A stretch of DNA of 64,000 bases from Microbacterium hydrothermale (GTDB taxonomy: Bacteria > Actinomycetota > Actinomycetes > Actinomycetales > Microbacteriaceae), in contig NZ_STGM01000005.1 in NCBI RefSeq assembly GCF_004854025.1, positions 124,001-188,000 on the forward strand, in the 5' to 3' direction. The notes under the pieces were generated by a model. That model was not told where the DNA came from, ran no database searches, and worked only from the letters and a program-made list of their open reading frames with translations. Of this stretch, positions 50,531 through 59,359 are shown piece after piece (position 1 is the stretch's first letter; each line of letters begins with the position of its first letter). The position numbers and the translations under genes are program-made.

Positions 50531-52549
50531 GTGGCGACCTCGGTCTTCCCCCGCCTCGCCGGCGGACAGCGCAGCGACTGGCTCGCGGTCGCCGACACGA
50601 TGCTCGCGGGGGCGCAGCGGCACGCCACCGAGGGACGCGGTCGCATCGTCATCCCGGGGCCCGCGGGCGGATACGGGACGGACGTCGACGGTCTCGAGGG
50701 CTTCGCCCGCGTGTTCCTGCTGGCCGCGTTCCGCATCGCCGGGGCGCGCGGGCAGGGGGTCGACGACCTCATCGCCTTCTTCGCCCAGGGCGTGCGCACC
50801 GGGGTCGACCCCGACGCGACCGATCGCTGGGTGCGGATGGACGAGCACGCGCAGGCCAAGGTCGAGGCCGCCTCGATCGCCCTCGCGCTGGACCTCACCC
50901 GCGAGTGGATCTGGGACCGCTTCGACGAGCGGACGCGTGCGCGCGTGATCGCCTACCTCGCCCCGGCCGTGGGCGATGAGACCTACCCGCCGACGAACTG
51001 GGTGTGGTTCCGCATCGTCGTCCAGACGTTCCTGCGCTCGGTCGGCGGACCCTGGTCCGCGTCCGACATCGCCGCGGACCTCGCTCGACACGACTCGTTC
51101 GTGCGCGCCGACGGCTGGCTGTCCGACGGTGACGAACGGGCCTTCGACCACTACGTCGGCTGGGCCCTGCACGTGTACCCCGTGCTCTGGCCCCGGATGA
51201 CCGGGGCGGGCGAGCTCGCCGGCGATCGCGCGGCGTACGACGTCGCGCGGCTCGACCGGTTCCTGCTCGACGCGGTGCACCTGGTCGGCGGCGACGGCTC
51301 CCCGCTGCTGCAGGGGCGCAGCCTCATCTACCGCTTCGCCGCGGCGGCGCCGTTCTGGGCCGGGATCATCGCCGGCGTCCCCTCGACCGGTACCGGGCGG
51401 CTGCGGCGCACGGCGGGTGCGATCGTCGACCACTTCTTGACGCACGGTGCCCTCGACGACGACGACCTGCTCACACTCGGCTGGCACCACGAGTGGCCCG
51501 CGCTCGCGCAGTCGTACTCGGGTCCCGGCTCCCCCTACTGGGCCGTCAAAGGGCTCATGGGCATCATGCTGCCCGCCGATCACGACGCCTGGGCCGCGCC
51601 CGACGAGCCCCTCGCGGTCACCGAAGCCGACGACCTGCGCGCCGTTCGCGCCGCCGGGTGGATCGTGTCGGCGACTTGCTCCGACGGGATCGTGCGCGTC
51701 GTCAACCACGGCACCGACAAGGCGCTGCCCGGAGCCCGCACGGCCGACTCCCCGCTCTACGCGCGCGTCGGCTACTCCACCGCGACCGCCCCGCTGCTCG
51801 ACGACCTCGCGTGGAGCGACGCGCTCGAGCAGAGCGTCGCCCTCGTCGACGTCGCGGGGCGGGCGACCCACCGCACCGCCCTCGAGCCCCTCGGCGCGAC
51901 CGTGCACGACGGAGTCGGCGTCGCCGCCTCGGCATCCGACGTGCACCTCGTGGACCCCGCCCCCACCACGCACCGACACGGTGCCGGTCTCGCTGGCACG
52001 GTGCACCCCCTCGGTCGGATGACGGTGCGCTCGCTGGTGCGCGGCGCCTGGGAGGTGCGCATCGCCGAGATCGACCACGTGGCCGCGGGCGTCGACCTCG
52101 ACGCCGTGCGGGTGCGGATGGGCGGCTGGGCCCTCGCCTCCGACGAGCCGACGCACGCCACCTCCACCGGCGCGGCCGAGGCCCGTGCCGACGGTCGGGT
52201 GTCCGGCATCCGGGCTCTCACCCCCGACGCCACGTCGCGCGTGACGATCCGCCGCGGGGCGAGCCCCCTCGGAGAGCGGGCGGCCGTCCCGGTCCTGACA
52301 TGGGACGCGGCGGTCGGCACGCCCTTCGCCGCCCTCATCGCGCTCTCGGGCGACCCCGTCGCGGACCGGGCCGAGCCCCGCCTCGAGATCGAGGGCGCCG
52401 GCCTCGACGCGGTCGCCGCGATCACGTGGCCCGACGGTCGGCGCACGCGCACCCCTCTCACAGACTCCGGAGCCCCGCGCGGGGCGCACCGGCACTCCCG
52501 GGCCCGAAGCGGTGCCCGTCACGCAATCCCAAAGGAGCAGCACGCATGA
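50531..52549 (+). CDS. DUF2264-family protein
   Basis: The protein has 672 residues. It belongs to the DUF2264 group (helical, toroid-like N-terminal ~400 residues: GLEGFARVFLLAAFRIAG, DETYPPTNWVWFRIVVQTFLRSVGG, DGWLSDGDERAFDHYVGWALHVYPVLW, SPYWAVKGLMGIMLP) with a C-terminal beta-sheet region. These proteins occur in loci for uronate polysaccharides and probably act on oligosaccharides, but no reaction is established to my knowledge. The GTG start at 50531 has AAGGAG upstream. Its last ~25 residues are Arg/His-rich and overlap the ribosome site and start (ATGA) of the binding-protein gene. Confidence 0.83.
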   Translation: MATSVFPRLAGGQRSDWLAVADTMLAGAQRHATEGRGRIVIPGPAGGYGTDVDGLEGFARVFLLAAFRIAGARGQGVDDLIAFFAQGVRTGVDPDATDRWVRMDEHAQAKVEAASIALALDLTREWIWDRFDERTRARVIAYLAPAVGDETYPPTNWVWFRIVVQTFLRSVGGPWSASDIAADLARHDSFVRADGWLSDGDERAFDHYVGWALHVYPVLWPRMTGAGELAGDRAAYDVARLDRFLLDAVHLVGGDGSPLLQGRSLIYRFAAAAPFWAGIIAGVPSTGTGRLRRTAGAIVDHFLTHGALDDDDLLTLGWHHEWPALAQSYSGPGSPYWAVKGLMGIMLPADHDAWAAPDEPLAVTEADDLRAVRAAGWIVSATCSDGIVRVVNHGTDKALPGARTADSPLYARVGYSTATAPLLDDLAWSDALEQSVALVDVAGRATHRTALEPLGATVHDGVGVAASASDVHLVDPAPTTHRHGAGLAGTVHPLGRMTVRSLVRGAWEVRIAEIDHVAAGVDLDAVRVRMGGWALASDEPTHATSTGAAEARADGRVSGIRALTPDATSRVTIRRGASPLGERAAVPVLTWDAAVGTPFAALIALSGDPVADRAEPRLEIEGAGLDAVAAITWPDGRRTRTPLTDSGAPRGAHRHSRARSGARHAIPKEQHA

Positions 52550-53847
52550 AGCGCAAGATCGTCGTCGCGACCGGGGTGGGCATCGTCGCCGCCCTGTCGC
52601 TGACCGCCTGCAGCGGCGGATCGTCGGAGGCCCCGGCGCAGAGCGGCCCCGTGACCCTGTCGATGTCGGGCTGGAGCCTCAGCACGACGCCGGAGTTCCA
52701 GGCCCTCGCCGACAAGTTCCACGAGGAGAACCCCGACATCACGATCGAGGTCAAGGAGTACGACTCCTCGAACTACGACACGCTGATGACGGCGGATCTC
52801 GCGGCTGGCTCCGGACCCGACATCATCACGCAGAAGAACCTCAAGACCTTCATCACCTATCAGGCCGGCGGCCAGCTCGCCGACGTGTCCGACGTCGAGC
52901 TGCCCGGCGACATCGGCGGCGCTCAGGCGTTCGAGGTCGACGGCGCGACGTGGGCCGTGCCCTACCGCCAGGACTCGTGGGTGCTCTTCTACAACAAGGA
53001 CCTCTTCACCCAGGCGGGCGTCGCCGAACCCGACGGCTCGTGGACGTGGGACGACTACGAGAAAGCCGCCGAGCAGCTGACCTCGAAGCTCGGCGCCGCC
53101 GGGTCCGCGGCGCTCGGCACCTACCAGCACAGCTGGCAGTCGACCGTCCAGGGCTTCGCGAACGCGCAGTCGCCCGACGCCGACATCCTCGCGGGCGACT
53201 ACGGCTACCTCAAGCCCTTCTACGAGCGCTCCCTCGCCCTGCAGTCCGCCGGAGCGCAGGTGGAGTACAACACCGTCACCGCCAACAAGCTCACCTACCA
53301 GGCCGAATTCGGCAAGCAGCAGGCGGCGATGATGCCGATGGGCACCTGGTACGTCGCGACCCTCATCGCCCAGCAGGCCAAGGGCGAGGCCGACGCGTTC
53401 TCGTGGGGCTTCGCGCCCATCCCGCAGTACGACTCCTCGACCACGGGCGAGTCGAAGACCCCGGTGACCTTCGGCGACCCCACCGGCTTCGCGATCAACA
53501 AGGCGGCGGATGCCACCAAGCTCGCCGCCGCGAAGAAGTTCCTCGCCTTCGCCGCCGGCGAGGAGGGCGCGCAGGTGCTCGCGGGCCTGGGCATCACTCC
53601 CGCGCTCACGAGCTCCACCGTCGCCGACACGTACTTCGCGGTGGCCGGTGCGCCCACCGACGACCTGTCGAAGTTCGCGTGGTCGACGCACGAGACGAAG
53701 CCGGAGAACCCCACCTCGGCCAAGACCGCGGCCGTGCAGAACATCCTGCTCGACCTGCACACCGCCGTGATGTCGGGATCCACCTCGATCGACGACGCCA
53801 TCGCGACGGCCGAGAACCGCGTCAAGAGCGAGGTCGGCGTCGGCTGA
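52546..53847 (+). CDS. ABC transporter sugar-binding lipoprotein (uronate operon)
   Basis: This 433-residue MalE-type lipoprotein has lipobox LTAC (Cys 22). VTLSMSGWSLSTTPEFQALADKFHEENPDI, WAVPYRQDSWVLFYNKDLFTQAG and GDPTGFAINKAADATKLAAAKKFLAF are typical. The operon suggests that it binds an unsaturated uronate-containing oligosaccharide. AAAGGAG at 52531-52537 gives a strong start. A 10-bp hairpin follows the gene. Confidence 0.9.
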   Translation: MKRKIVVATGVGIVAALSLTACSGGSSEAPAQSGPVTLSMSGWSLSTTPEFQALADKFHEENPDITIEVKEYDSSNYDTLMTADLAAGSGPDIITQKNLKTFITYQAGGQLADVSDVELPGDIGGAQAFEVDGATWAVPYRQDSWVLFYNKDLFTQAGVAEPDGSWTWDDYEKAAEQLTSKLGAAGSAALGTYQHSWQSTVQGFANAQSPDADILAGDYGYLKPFYERSLALQSAGAQVEYNTVTANKLTYQAEFGKQQAAMMPMGTWYVATLIAQQAKGEADAFSWGFAPIPQYDSSTTGESKTPVTFGDPTGFAINKAADATKLAAAKKFLAFAAGEEGAQVLAGLGITPALTSSTVADTYFAVAGAPTDDLSKFAWSTHETKPENPTSAKTAAVQNILLDLHTAVMSGSTSIDDAIATAENRVKSEVGVG

Positions 53848-53861
53848 CCCCGCAGGTCGGT

Positions 53862-53890
53862 GACCGGCCCGGGCCCCGCTCGGGCCGGTC
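53862..53890 (+). terminator. Hairpin between binding-protein and permease genes
   Basis: GACCGGCCCG (53862-53871), 9-nt loop, CGGGCCGGTC (53881-53890) form a perfect 10-bp stem inside the operon, 24 nt before the permease start. It probably favours excess binding-protein mRNA. Confidence 0.7.
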
Positions 53891-53913
53891 GCCCCTCACG
53901 ATCTGGAGACACC

Positions 53914-54864
53914 ATGGCGACCATCGCCGACACGCGCCCGCGGGCGTCGAAGACCGGGCGGGACCGCGGGCCCCGCCCCGTGCGCCGCCGCTCGCGTCTG
54001 ACGCTGCGCAGCACCCTCATCGGGTGGAGCTTCATCCTCCCCAACTTCCTGGGCTTCGCCGCCCTGACGCTCGTCCCCGTCGTCACGCTCTTCTACATGT
54101 CGATGACGAACTGGAACGTCTTCGGGTCGTCGGCGTTCGTCGGCCTGGCCAACTTCCAGCGGCTCATCGGCGACGGCAGTTTCCGCATCGCGCTGCTGAA
54201 CACCCTGTACTACGCGGCACTGCACATCCCGTTGACGATGATCGTCGCTCTGGGGCTCGCCCTGCTGCTGAACAACAAGCTGCGCGGGGTGGCGTTCTTC
54301 CGCACGGCCGCGTTCTTCCCCTACATCACCTCGATCGTCGCGATCGCCGTCGTCTGGAACCTCCTGTTCAGCCCGGAGTACGGGCCGATCAACGAGATCC
54401 TGCGCTTCTTCGGTCTGCAGAACCCGCCCGGGTGGCTCACCTCGTCGGAGTGGGCCATGCCCGCCGTCGTGATCATCAGCACCTGGCGCGACATGGGCTA
54501 CTACATGATCCTCTTCCTCGCCGGTCTCCAGACGGTGCCCCGTGAGTTGCACGAGGCCGCGCGCGTCGACGGTGCCAACGTCTGGCAGCGCTTCGTCAAC
54601 GTCACCCTGCCGTGCCTGCGCCCGACCACCTTCTTCGTGACCGTGATGCTCACGATCAACTCGTTCAAGATCTTCGATCTCATCCTCGTCATGACGCAGG
54701 GCGGACCGGGGCAGTCGACGCTCGTGCTGTCGCAGTTCATCTACCAGAAGGGCTTCCAGGAGAACCAGTTCGGCTACGCCTCGGCGGCCTCCATCGTGTT
54801 GTTCCTCCTGTGCATCGTGGTGACGCTCGTGCAGTTCTTCCTCAACAAGAAGCGGGACGCCTGA
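53914..54864 (+). CDS. ABC sugar permease, MalF/UgpA type (uronate operon)
   Basis: This 316-residue permease has first helix LIGWSFILPNFLGFAALTLVPVVTLFYMSM and EAA loop ELHEAARVDGANVWQRFVNVTLPCLRP. LILVMTQGGPGQSTLVLSQFIYQKGF matches UgpA/LacF-type proteins. ATG 53914 follows CTGGAGA. The stop overlaps the next start by one base (TGATG). Confidence 0.9.
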   Translation: MATIADTRPRASKTGRDRGPRPVRRRSRLTLRSTLIGWSFILPNFLGFAALTLVPVVTLFYMSMTNWNVFGSSAFVGLANFQRLIGDGSFRIALLNTLYYAALHIPLTMIVALGLALLLNNKLRGVAFFRTAAFFPYITSIVAIAVVWNLLFSPEYGPINEILRFFGLQNPPGWLTSSEWAMPAVVIISTWRDMGYYMILFLAGLQTVPRELHEAARVDGANVWQRFVNVTLPCLRPTTFFVTVMLTINSFKIFDLILVMTQGGPGQSTLVLSQFIYQKGFQENQFGYASAASIVLFLLCIVVTLVQFFLNKKRDA

Positions 54865-55778
54865 TGACCGACCTCCTCGTCCCCGACGCCACCCGCACGC
54901 TCGTCACCGCGGGCGCCAAGCCGCCCCGCCGCCGCCCGGTCGCGGGCTCCCACCCCGCCCGCCGCGTGGGGCGGATCGTCGGCTACGCCGTCATGATCGT
55001 CGCCGCCGCCGCACTGCTGCTGCCGTTCTTCTGGATGATCATGAGCTCGCTCAAGACGCCCAACGACGTCTTCAGCGCCCCGGTGAAGTGGTTCCCCGAG
55101 ACCTGGGTGTGGAGCAACTACGTCGACATCTGGACGCAGTCCGGCATGCTCACGTGGATCCGCAACACCCTGCTGCTGGCCGTGGTGGTGACCTTCCTCC
55201 AAGTGCTCACCGGCTCGTTCGCCGCCTACGGGTTCTCCCGCATGCGCTTCCCCGGCCGCGACGTGCTGTTCCTCGTGTACATCGGGACCATCGCCGTCCC
55301 GTGGCAGTCGTACATGATCCCGCAGTTCATCCTGCTGTCGAACCTCAAGGTGTCGAACAGCCTCTGGGCGATCATCCTCATCCAGGCGTTCGGGGCGTTC
55401 GGGGTGTTCCTGATGAAGCAGTACTACGACACCATCCCCGAGGACCTGTCCGAGGCCGCGCGCCTCGACGGTCTGAGCGAGTACGGGATCTGGGCTCGCA
55501 TCATGCTGCCGCTGTCGGTCCCGGCGATCGCGAGTCTGACGCTGCTGACGTTCGTGAACACCTGGAACGACTACCTCGGGCCCCTCATCTACCTGCGCAA
55601 CCCCGACCTCTGGACGATCCAGCTGGGTCTGCAGAGTTTCGTCAGCACCCTCTACGACGCCAACTACGCGCTGCTGTTCGCGGGTCTGACGATGTCGGTG
55701 GTGCCCATCGCGATCGTCTTCCTCTTCGGCCAGAAGTACTTCGTCGAGGGCATCGCCACCAGCGGGATGAAGGGCTGA
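54864..55778 (+). CDS. ABC sugar permease, MalG/UgpE type (uronate operon)
   Basis: This 304-residue permease has six helices and the EAA loop DLSEAARLDGLSEYGIWARIMLPLSVP. FAAYGFSRMRFPGRDVLF and the C-terminal FGQKYFVEGIATSGMKG are typical. It pairs with the preceding permease. The GTG of the next gene lies two bases after its stop. Confidence 0.9.
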   Translation: MTDLLVPDATRTLVTAGAKPPRRRPVAGSHPARRVGRIVGYAVMIVAAAALLLPFFWMIMSSLKTPNDVFSAPVKWFPETWVWSNYVDIWTQSGMLTWIRNTLLLAVVVTFLQVLTGSFAAYGFSRMRFPGRDVLFLVYIGTIAVPWQSYMIPQFILLSNLKVSNSLWAIILIQAFGAFGVFLMKQYYDTIPEDLSEAARLDGLSEYGIWARIMLPLSVPAIASLTLLTFVNTWNDYLGPLIYLRNPDLWTIQLGLQSFVSTLYDANYALLFAGLTMSVVPIAIVFLFGQKYFVEGIATSGMKG

Positions 55779-55780
55779 TC

Positions 55781-56455
55781 GTGCGTCGCATCTCCCATGA
55801 CACCTACGCGAACGTCTTCTCGACGGTCTACCTGGGGCTGATCGTCAACGTGCTCCTGCTCGTCGCCGGTGCACCGTTGGTGCTGCTCCTGCTCGCCACC
55901 GACCCCGCGCAGACCTGGCCGTTGCTGCTGATCGCGCTCCCGGTGAGCGCTCCCGCGCTGGCCGGCGCCCTCACCGCTTTCCGGGCGCACCAGGTCGGCG
56001 AGGCGCGCGTCGTCCGCGCCTTCTTCGCCGGGTGGCGACGGACGCTGCGCAAGGCGCTCGCAATCGGCGCTCTCGTGGCCGGGGTCCTCGCGATCGTCCT
56101 GGTCGACGTGCGCGCCGTGTCGGCGGCATCCTGGTCGGTCGTCGTCGTCCCGCTGTGCGGCACCGTCGCGCTGCTCGTGATGGCCACCGCCCCGGTCGCC
56201 CTGACCGCGCTCGCCGAAGCGCCGGGAACGCCGCTTCGGGTCCTCCTCTCGACGGCGGCGGTGCTCGCCGTGCGTCGCTGGTACCTCAGCGTCGTGAGCC
56301 TGCTCGTGCTCGCGGCTCAAGCCGTGCTGTTCACCACCTCGCCCGCGCTAGCCCTCGGCCTGACCGCGGCGCCCGCCCTGTACCTGGTGTGGGCGAACGC
56401 CCGCTTCTGCCTCCGCCCCGTGCTTCCGGCCGACTCCACCGTCGCCGCCGTCTGA
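55781..56455 (+). CDS. YesL/DUF624-family membrane protein
   Basis: This 224-residue protein has five to six hydrophobic segments and the family start YANVFSTVYLGLIVNVLLLV and LIALPVSAPALAGALTAFRAHQVGE. DUF624 proteins such as YesL accompany sugar ABC importers in oligosaccharide loci, for example rhamnogalacturonan in Bacillus. They may assist transporter assembly; this is not established. GTG 55781 is chosen because it follows the permease stop directly. Confidence 0.8.
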   Translation: MRRISHDTYANVFSTVYLGLIVNVLLLVAGAPLVLLLLATDPAQTWPLLLIALPVSAPALAGALTAFRAHQVGEARVVRAFFAGWRRTLRKALAIGALVAGVLAIVLVDVRAVSAASWSVVVVPLCGTVALLVMATAPVALTALAEAPGTPLRVLLSTAAVLAVRRWYLSVVSLLVLAAQAVLFTTSPALALGLTAAPALYLVWANARFCLRPVLPADSTVAAV

Positions 56456-56474
56456 TCCGAAGGACTTCCCCCGC

Positions 56475-57656
56475 ATGACCACCTCCCCTCCCTCCGCCGC
56501 GGCCGCCGTCCGCGCCGACACCGACCGCGCGATCGCGCAGGTGCTCGATACGGTGCGCGCGAACATCCGCGCCTTCGGCCTCCGCTACCCCGACGACACC
56601 ACGCGCGACGACCGGTACCCGCTGCGGCCCGCCGCCCCCGGCTTCGACGAGGGGGAGAACCGCGGCTGGACGACGAGCTTCTGGCCCGGGATGCAGTGGA
56701 TCGGGTGGGAGCTCACCGGCGACGACGTCTTCCGCGACGCCGCCCTGGCGCACGCCGCCGACTTCGGACGCCGGGTGCGCGAGGAGCGCGACCTCGACAC
56801 CCACGACCTCGGCTTCCTTTACACGCTGTCGTGCGTCGCCCCGGCCCGCCTGCTCGGCGACGAGGACGCCCGATCCAGCGCTCTCGCGGCGGCCGAGCAC
56901 CTGATGACCCGGTTCCTGCCGTCGGCGGGCGTCATCCAGGCCTGGGGCGACCTCGCCGACCCCGCGCAGCGCGGGCGCACGATCATCGACAGCCTCATGA
57001 ACATGCCGCTGCTGACCTGGGCGGCCGAGCAGACGGGCGACTCCCGGTACAGCGACGTCGTGGCACGGCACACGCGAGAGCTGCGCCGGCGCATCCTGCG
57101 CCCCGACGGTTCGACGTTCCACACGTTCTACTGGGACGCCGAGACCGGGGAGCCCCTGCGCGGCGCCACCGAGCAGGGCGCGTTCGACGACTCGTGCTGG
57201 GCGCGCGGGCAGGCGTGGGGGATCTACGGCTTCGCGATGAATCACCGTGCGACCGGCGACGCGTCGTTGCTCGAGGCGTCGCGCACCTGCGCCGAGTACT
57301 TCCTCGCGCACCTGCCGGCCGACGACGTGCCCTACTGGGACCTCGTCTACAACGACGGCGCCGACGCCCCGCGCGACAGCTCTTCGGGCGCGATCGCCGT
57401 GTGCGGGCTGTTCGAGCTGGCCGCCGTCGACCCCGAGGGGGCGCCGCGTTGGCGCGCCGCGGCGGAGCGGATCCTGGCATCCCTCATCGCCGGATACACC
57501 CCCGCCCGCGCCGAGGACGCCGACACGGTGCTGCTGCACAGCGTCTACGACCTCCCGAAGGACGTCGGCGTCGACGAGGGGACGCTCTGGGGCGACTACT
57601 TCTTCTTCGAAGCCCTCGTCCGCGCAGCCCGCCCCGACTGGCGGCCCGTATGGTGA
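56475..57656 (+). CDS. Unsaturated glucuronyl hydrolase, glycoside hydrolase family 88
   Basis: This 393-residue (alpha/alpha)6 toroid enzyme has GH88 markers: RGWTTSFWPGMQWIGWELTGD near residue 60, catalytic-type Asp in DTHDLGFLYTLS (near 110) and Asp in IIDSLMNMPLLTWAAEQTGD (near 171), then ARGQAWGIYGFAMN. It removes the 4-deoxy-L-threo-hex-4-enopyranuronosyl residue left by lyases, by hydration of its enol ether. No signal peptide, hence cytoplasmic, downstream of the importer. The WT-FWPG and HDLGF patterns favour GH88 over GH105. Confidence 0.9.
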   Translation: MTTSPPSAAAAVRADTDRAIAQVLDTVRANIRAFGLRYPDDTTRDDRYPLRPAAPGFDEGENRGWTTSFWPGMQWIGWELTGDDVFRDAALAHAADFGRRVREERDLDTHDLGFLYTLSCVAPARLLGDEDARSSALAAAEHLMTRFLPSAGVIQAWGDLADPAQRGRTIIDSLMNMPLLTWAAEQTGDSRYSDVVARHTRELRRRILRPDGSTFHTFYWDAETGEPLRGATEQGAFDDSCWARGQAWGIYGFAMNHRATGDASLLEASRTCAEYFLAHLPADDVPYWDLVYNDGADAPRDSSSGAIAVCGLFELAAVDPEGAPRWRAAAERILASLIAGYTPARAEDADTVLLHSVYDLPKDVGVDEGTLWGDYFFFEALVRAARPDWRPVW

Positions 57657-58501
57657 GGCTCGCGCGCGCCGGCGACCGCTCGATCGCGGTCGTCGCCGGA
57701 CCCTCGGGCGATCACGTGCTCGACCTCGGCCCGCGTCCGCTGCCCGAGCTGTTCCGCGACCTCGACGGCATCCGCTCCCTCGTGGAACGGACGGATGCCG
57801 CGACCCTCCCGCCCCTGGACCCCTCGACGCTGCAGGCGCCGGTGACTCCGCGCTCGCTGCTGTGCCTCGGCTACAACTACCGCGGGCACGTGCCCGACGG
57901 CGTCGACCCCACCGCCGACGACCCGGACAGCCCCGACGTGTTCGTGAAGACGGCGAACACCCTCGGCGGGCCGAACGATCCCGTGGTGATCCCCGCCGTC
58001 GCCGACGACGTCGACTACGAGGGCGAGATCGCCGTCGTCATCGGGCGCCGCGCGCACGCGGTCTCGGAGCAGGAGGCCCTGTCGTACGTGGCGGGCTTCA
58101 CGCTGCTCAACGACGTCTCCGATCGCGCCTGGCAGCGCAGACAGAGCCAGTGGGCGCTGGGCAAATGCTTCGACGGCTTCGCTCCGCTGGGACCGTGGCT
58201 GGTCACCGCCGACGAGATCGACCCGCAGGACCTTCTCGTCGAGGTCGTCCGTGACGGCGAGGTCACGGTCTCGCAATCCACGGCGACGACGATCTTCTCG
58301 GTCGCCTTCGTCGTCCACCACCTCAGTCAGGTGCTGACCCTCGAACCGGGCGATGTCATCTCGACCGGCACGCCGCAGAAGCTCCCCGCCGCGCAGTCGG
58401 CGCACCGCCCCCTCGCCCCCGGCGACGCGGTCACCGTGCGGGTGACGGGTATCGGCGAACTCACGACCACCTTCATCGCACCCCCGGGAGAGCCCGAATG
58501 A
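57650..58501 (+). CDS. Fumarylacetoacetate hydrolase (FAH)-family protein
   Basis: This 283-residue protein has the FAH C-terminal fold: LCLGYNYRGHVPDG, DVFVKTANTLGGPNDPVVIP, metal ligands in VDYEGEIAVVIGRRAH (Glu-x-Glu), GFTLLNDVSDRAWQRR (Asp) and GDVISTGTPQ. Members are hydrolases, decarboxylases or keto-acid lyases. In this operon it may act on a keto-sugar acid side product. It is not needed for the standard KduI-KduD-KdgK-Eda route. ATG 57650 overlaps the GH88 gene by 7 bp; GTG 57653 would give a 4-bp overlap. It overlaps kduD by ATGA. Confidence 0.82.
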   Translation: MVRLARAGDRSIAVVAGPSGDHVLDLGPRPLPELFRDLDGIRSLVERTDAATLPPLDPSTLQAPVTPRSLLCLGYNYRGHVPDGVDPTADDPDSPDVFVKTANTLGGPNDPVVIPAVADDVDYEGEIAVVIGRRAHAVSEQEALSYVAGFTLLNDVSDRAWQRRQSQWALGKCFDGFAPLGPWLVTADEIDPQDLLVEVVRDGEVTVSQSTATTIFSVAFVVHHLSQVLTLEPGDVISTGTPQKLPAAQSAHRPLAPGDAVTVRVTGIGELTTTFIAPPGEPE

Positions 58502-59262
58502 TCCTCGACACCTTCCGCCTCGACGGCCGCGTCGCCGTCGTCACCGGCTCCAGCCGCGGTCTCGGACGGGGCGCGGCCCTGGCGCTCGCCGAGGCCGGAG
58601 CCGATCTCGTGCTGATCGACCGCGGCGACGCGGAGCACACGGCCGAGCTCGCGCGGAACCTCGGCCGGCGCGTGCACACGATCCACCGCGACTTCGTCTC
58701 GGCCTCGCGCGACGAGCTGGCCTCCGCGATCGACGAGGCCGTCGAGACGCTCGGGCGCATCGACATCCTCGTCAACAACGCCGGAACGATCCGCCGGGCC
58801 CCGGCCGCCGATCACCCCGCCCAGGACTGGGACGACGTGCTCGCGGTCAACCTCGACGCGGTGTTCCACCTGTCCCAGGCCGCCGGCCGGCACATGATCG
58901 CGCAGGGCTGGGGGCGCATCGTCAACGTCGCCTCGATGCTGTCGTTCCAGGGCGGCATCCTCGTGCCGGGCTACGCCGCGAGCAAGCACGCCGTCGCGGG
59001 CCTCACGAAGGCCCTCGCGAACGAGTGGGCGGCCTCGGGCGTCACCGTCAACGCGATCGCGCCGGGCTACATGGCCACCGACAACACCGCCCCGATCCGC
59101 GCCGACGCCGATCGCGAGGCCTCGATCCTCGCGCGCATCCCGGCCGGGCGGTGGGGCACCCCCGCCGACCTGCAGGGGGCGTTCGTGTTCCTCGCGTCCG
59201 AGGCCGCCGCGTACGTCACGGGCGCCGTCATCCCGGTCGACGGCGGCTGGCTCGTGCGCTGA
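58498..59262 (+). CDS. kduD: 2-dehydro-3-deoxy-D-gluconate 5-dehydrogenase (KduD-type SDR)
   Basis: This 254-residue short-chain dehydrogenase has the cofactor motif VVTGSSRGLGRGAA, NNAGTIRRAPA, catalytic Tyr/Lys in YAASKHAVAGLTKALANEWA and the start FRLDGRVAVVTG, all close to KduD. It reduces 2,5-diketo-3-deoxygluconate (the KduI product) to 2-keto-3-deoxygluconate with NADH. Its position next to kduI, kdgK and eda supports this over gluconate 5-dehydrogenase. Confidence 0.9.
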   Translation: MILDTFRLDGRVAVVTGSSRGLGRGAALALAEAGADLVLIDRGDAEHTAELARNLGRRVHTIHRDFVSASRDELASAIDEAVETLGRIDILVNNAGTIRRAPAADHPAQDWDDVLAVNLDAVFHLSQAAGRHMIAQGWGRIVNVASMLSFQGGILVPGYAASKHAVAGLTKALANEWAASGVTVNAIAPGYMATDNTAPIRADADREASILARIPAGRWGTPADLQGAFVFLASEAAAYVTGAVIPVDGGWLVR

Positions 59263-59359
59263 CCCGCCGCGCCCGTCCGTCCTCCGCAGCCGGCATCGTC
59301 CCGCCGACCGTCCCCACCGATCCGCCCCGGCCAGCCGGGCCCGAAACCAGGAGAACCGC

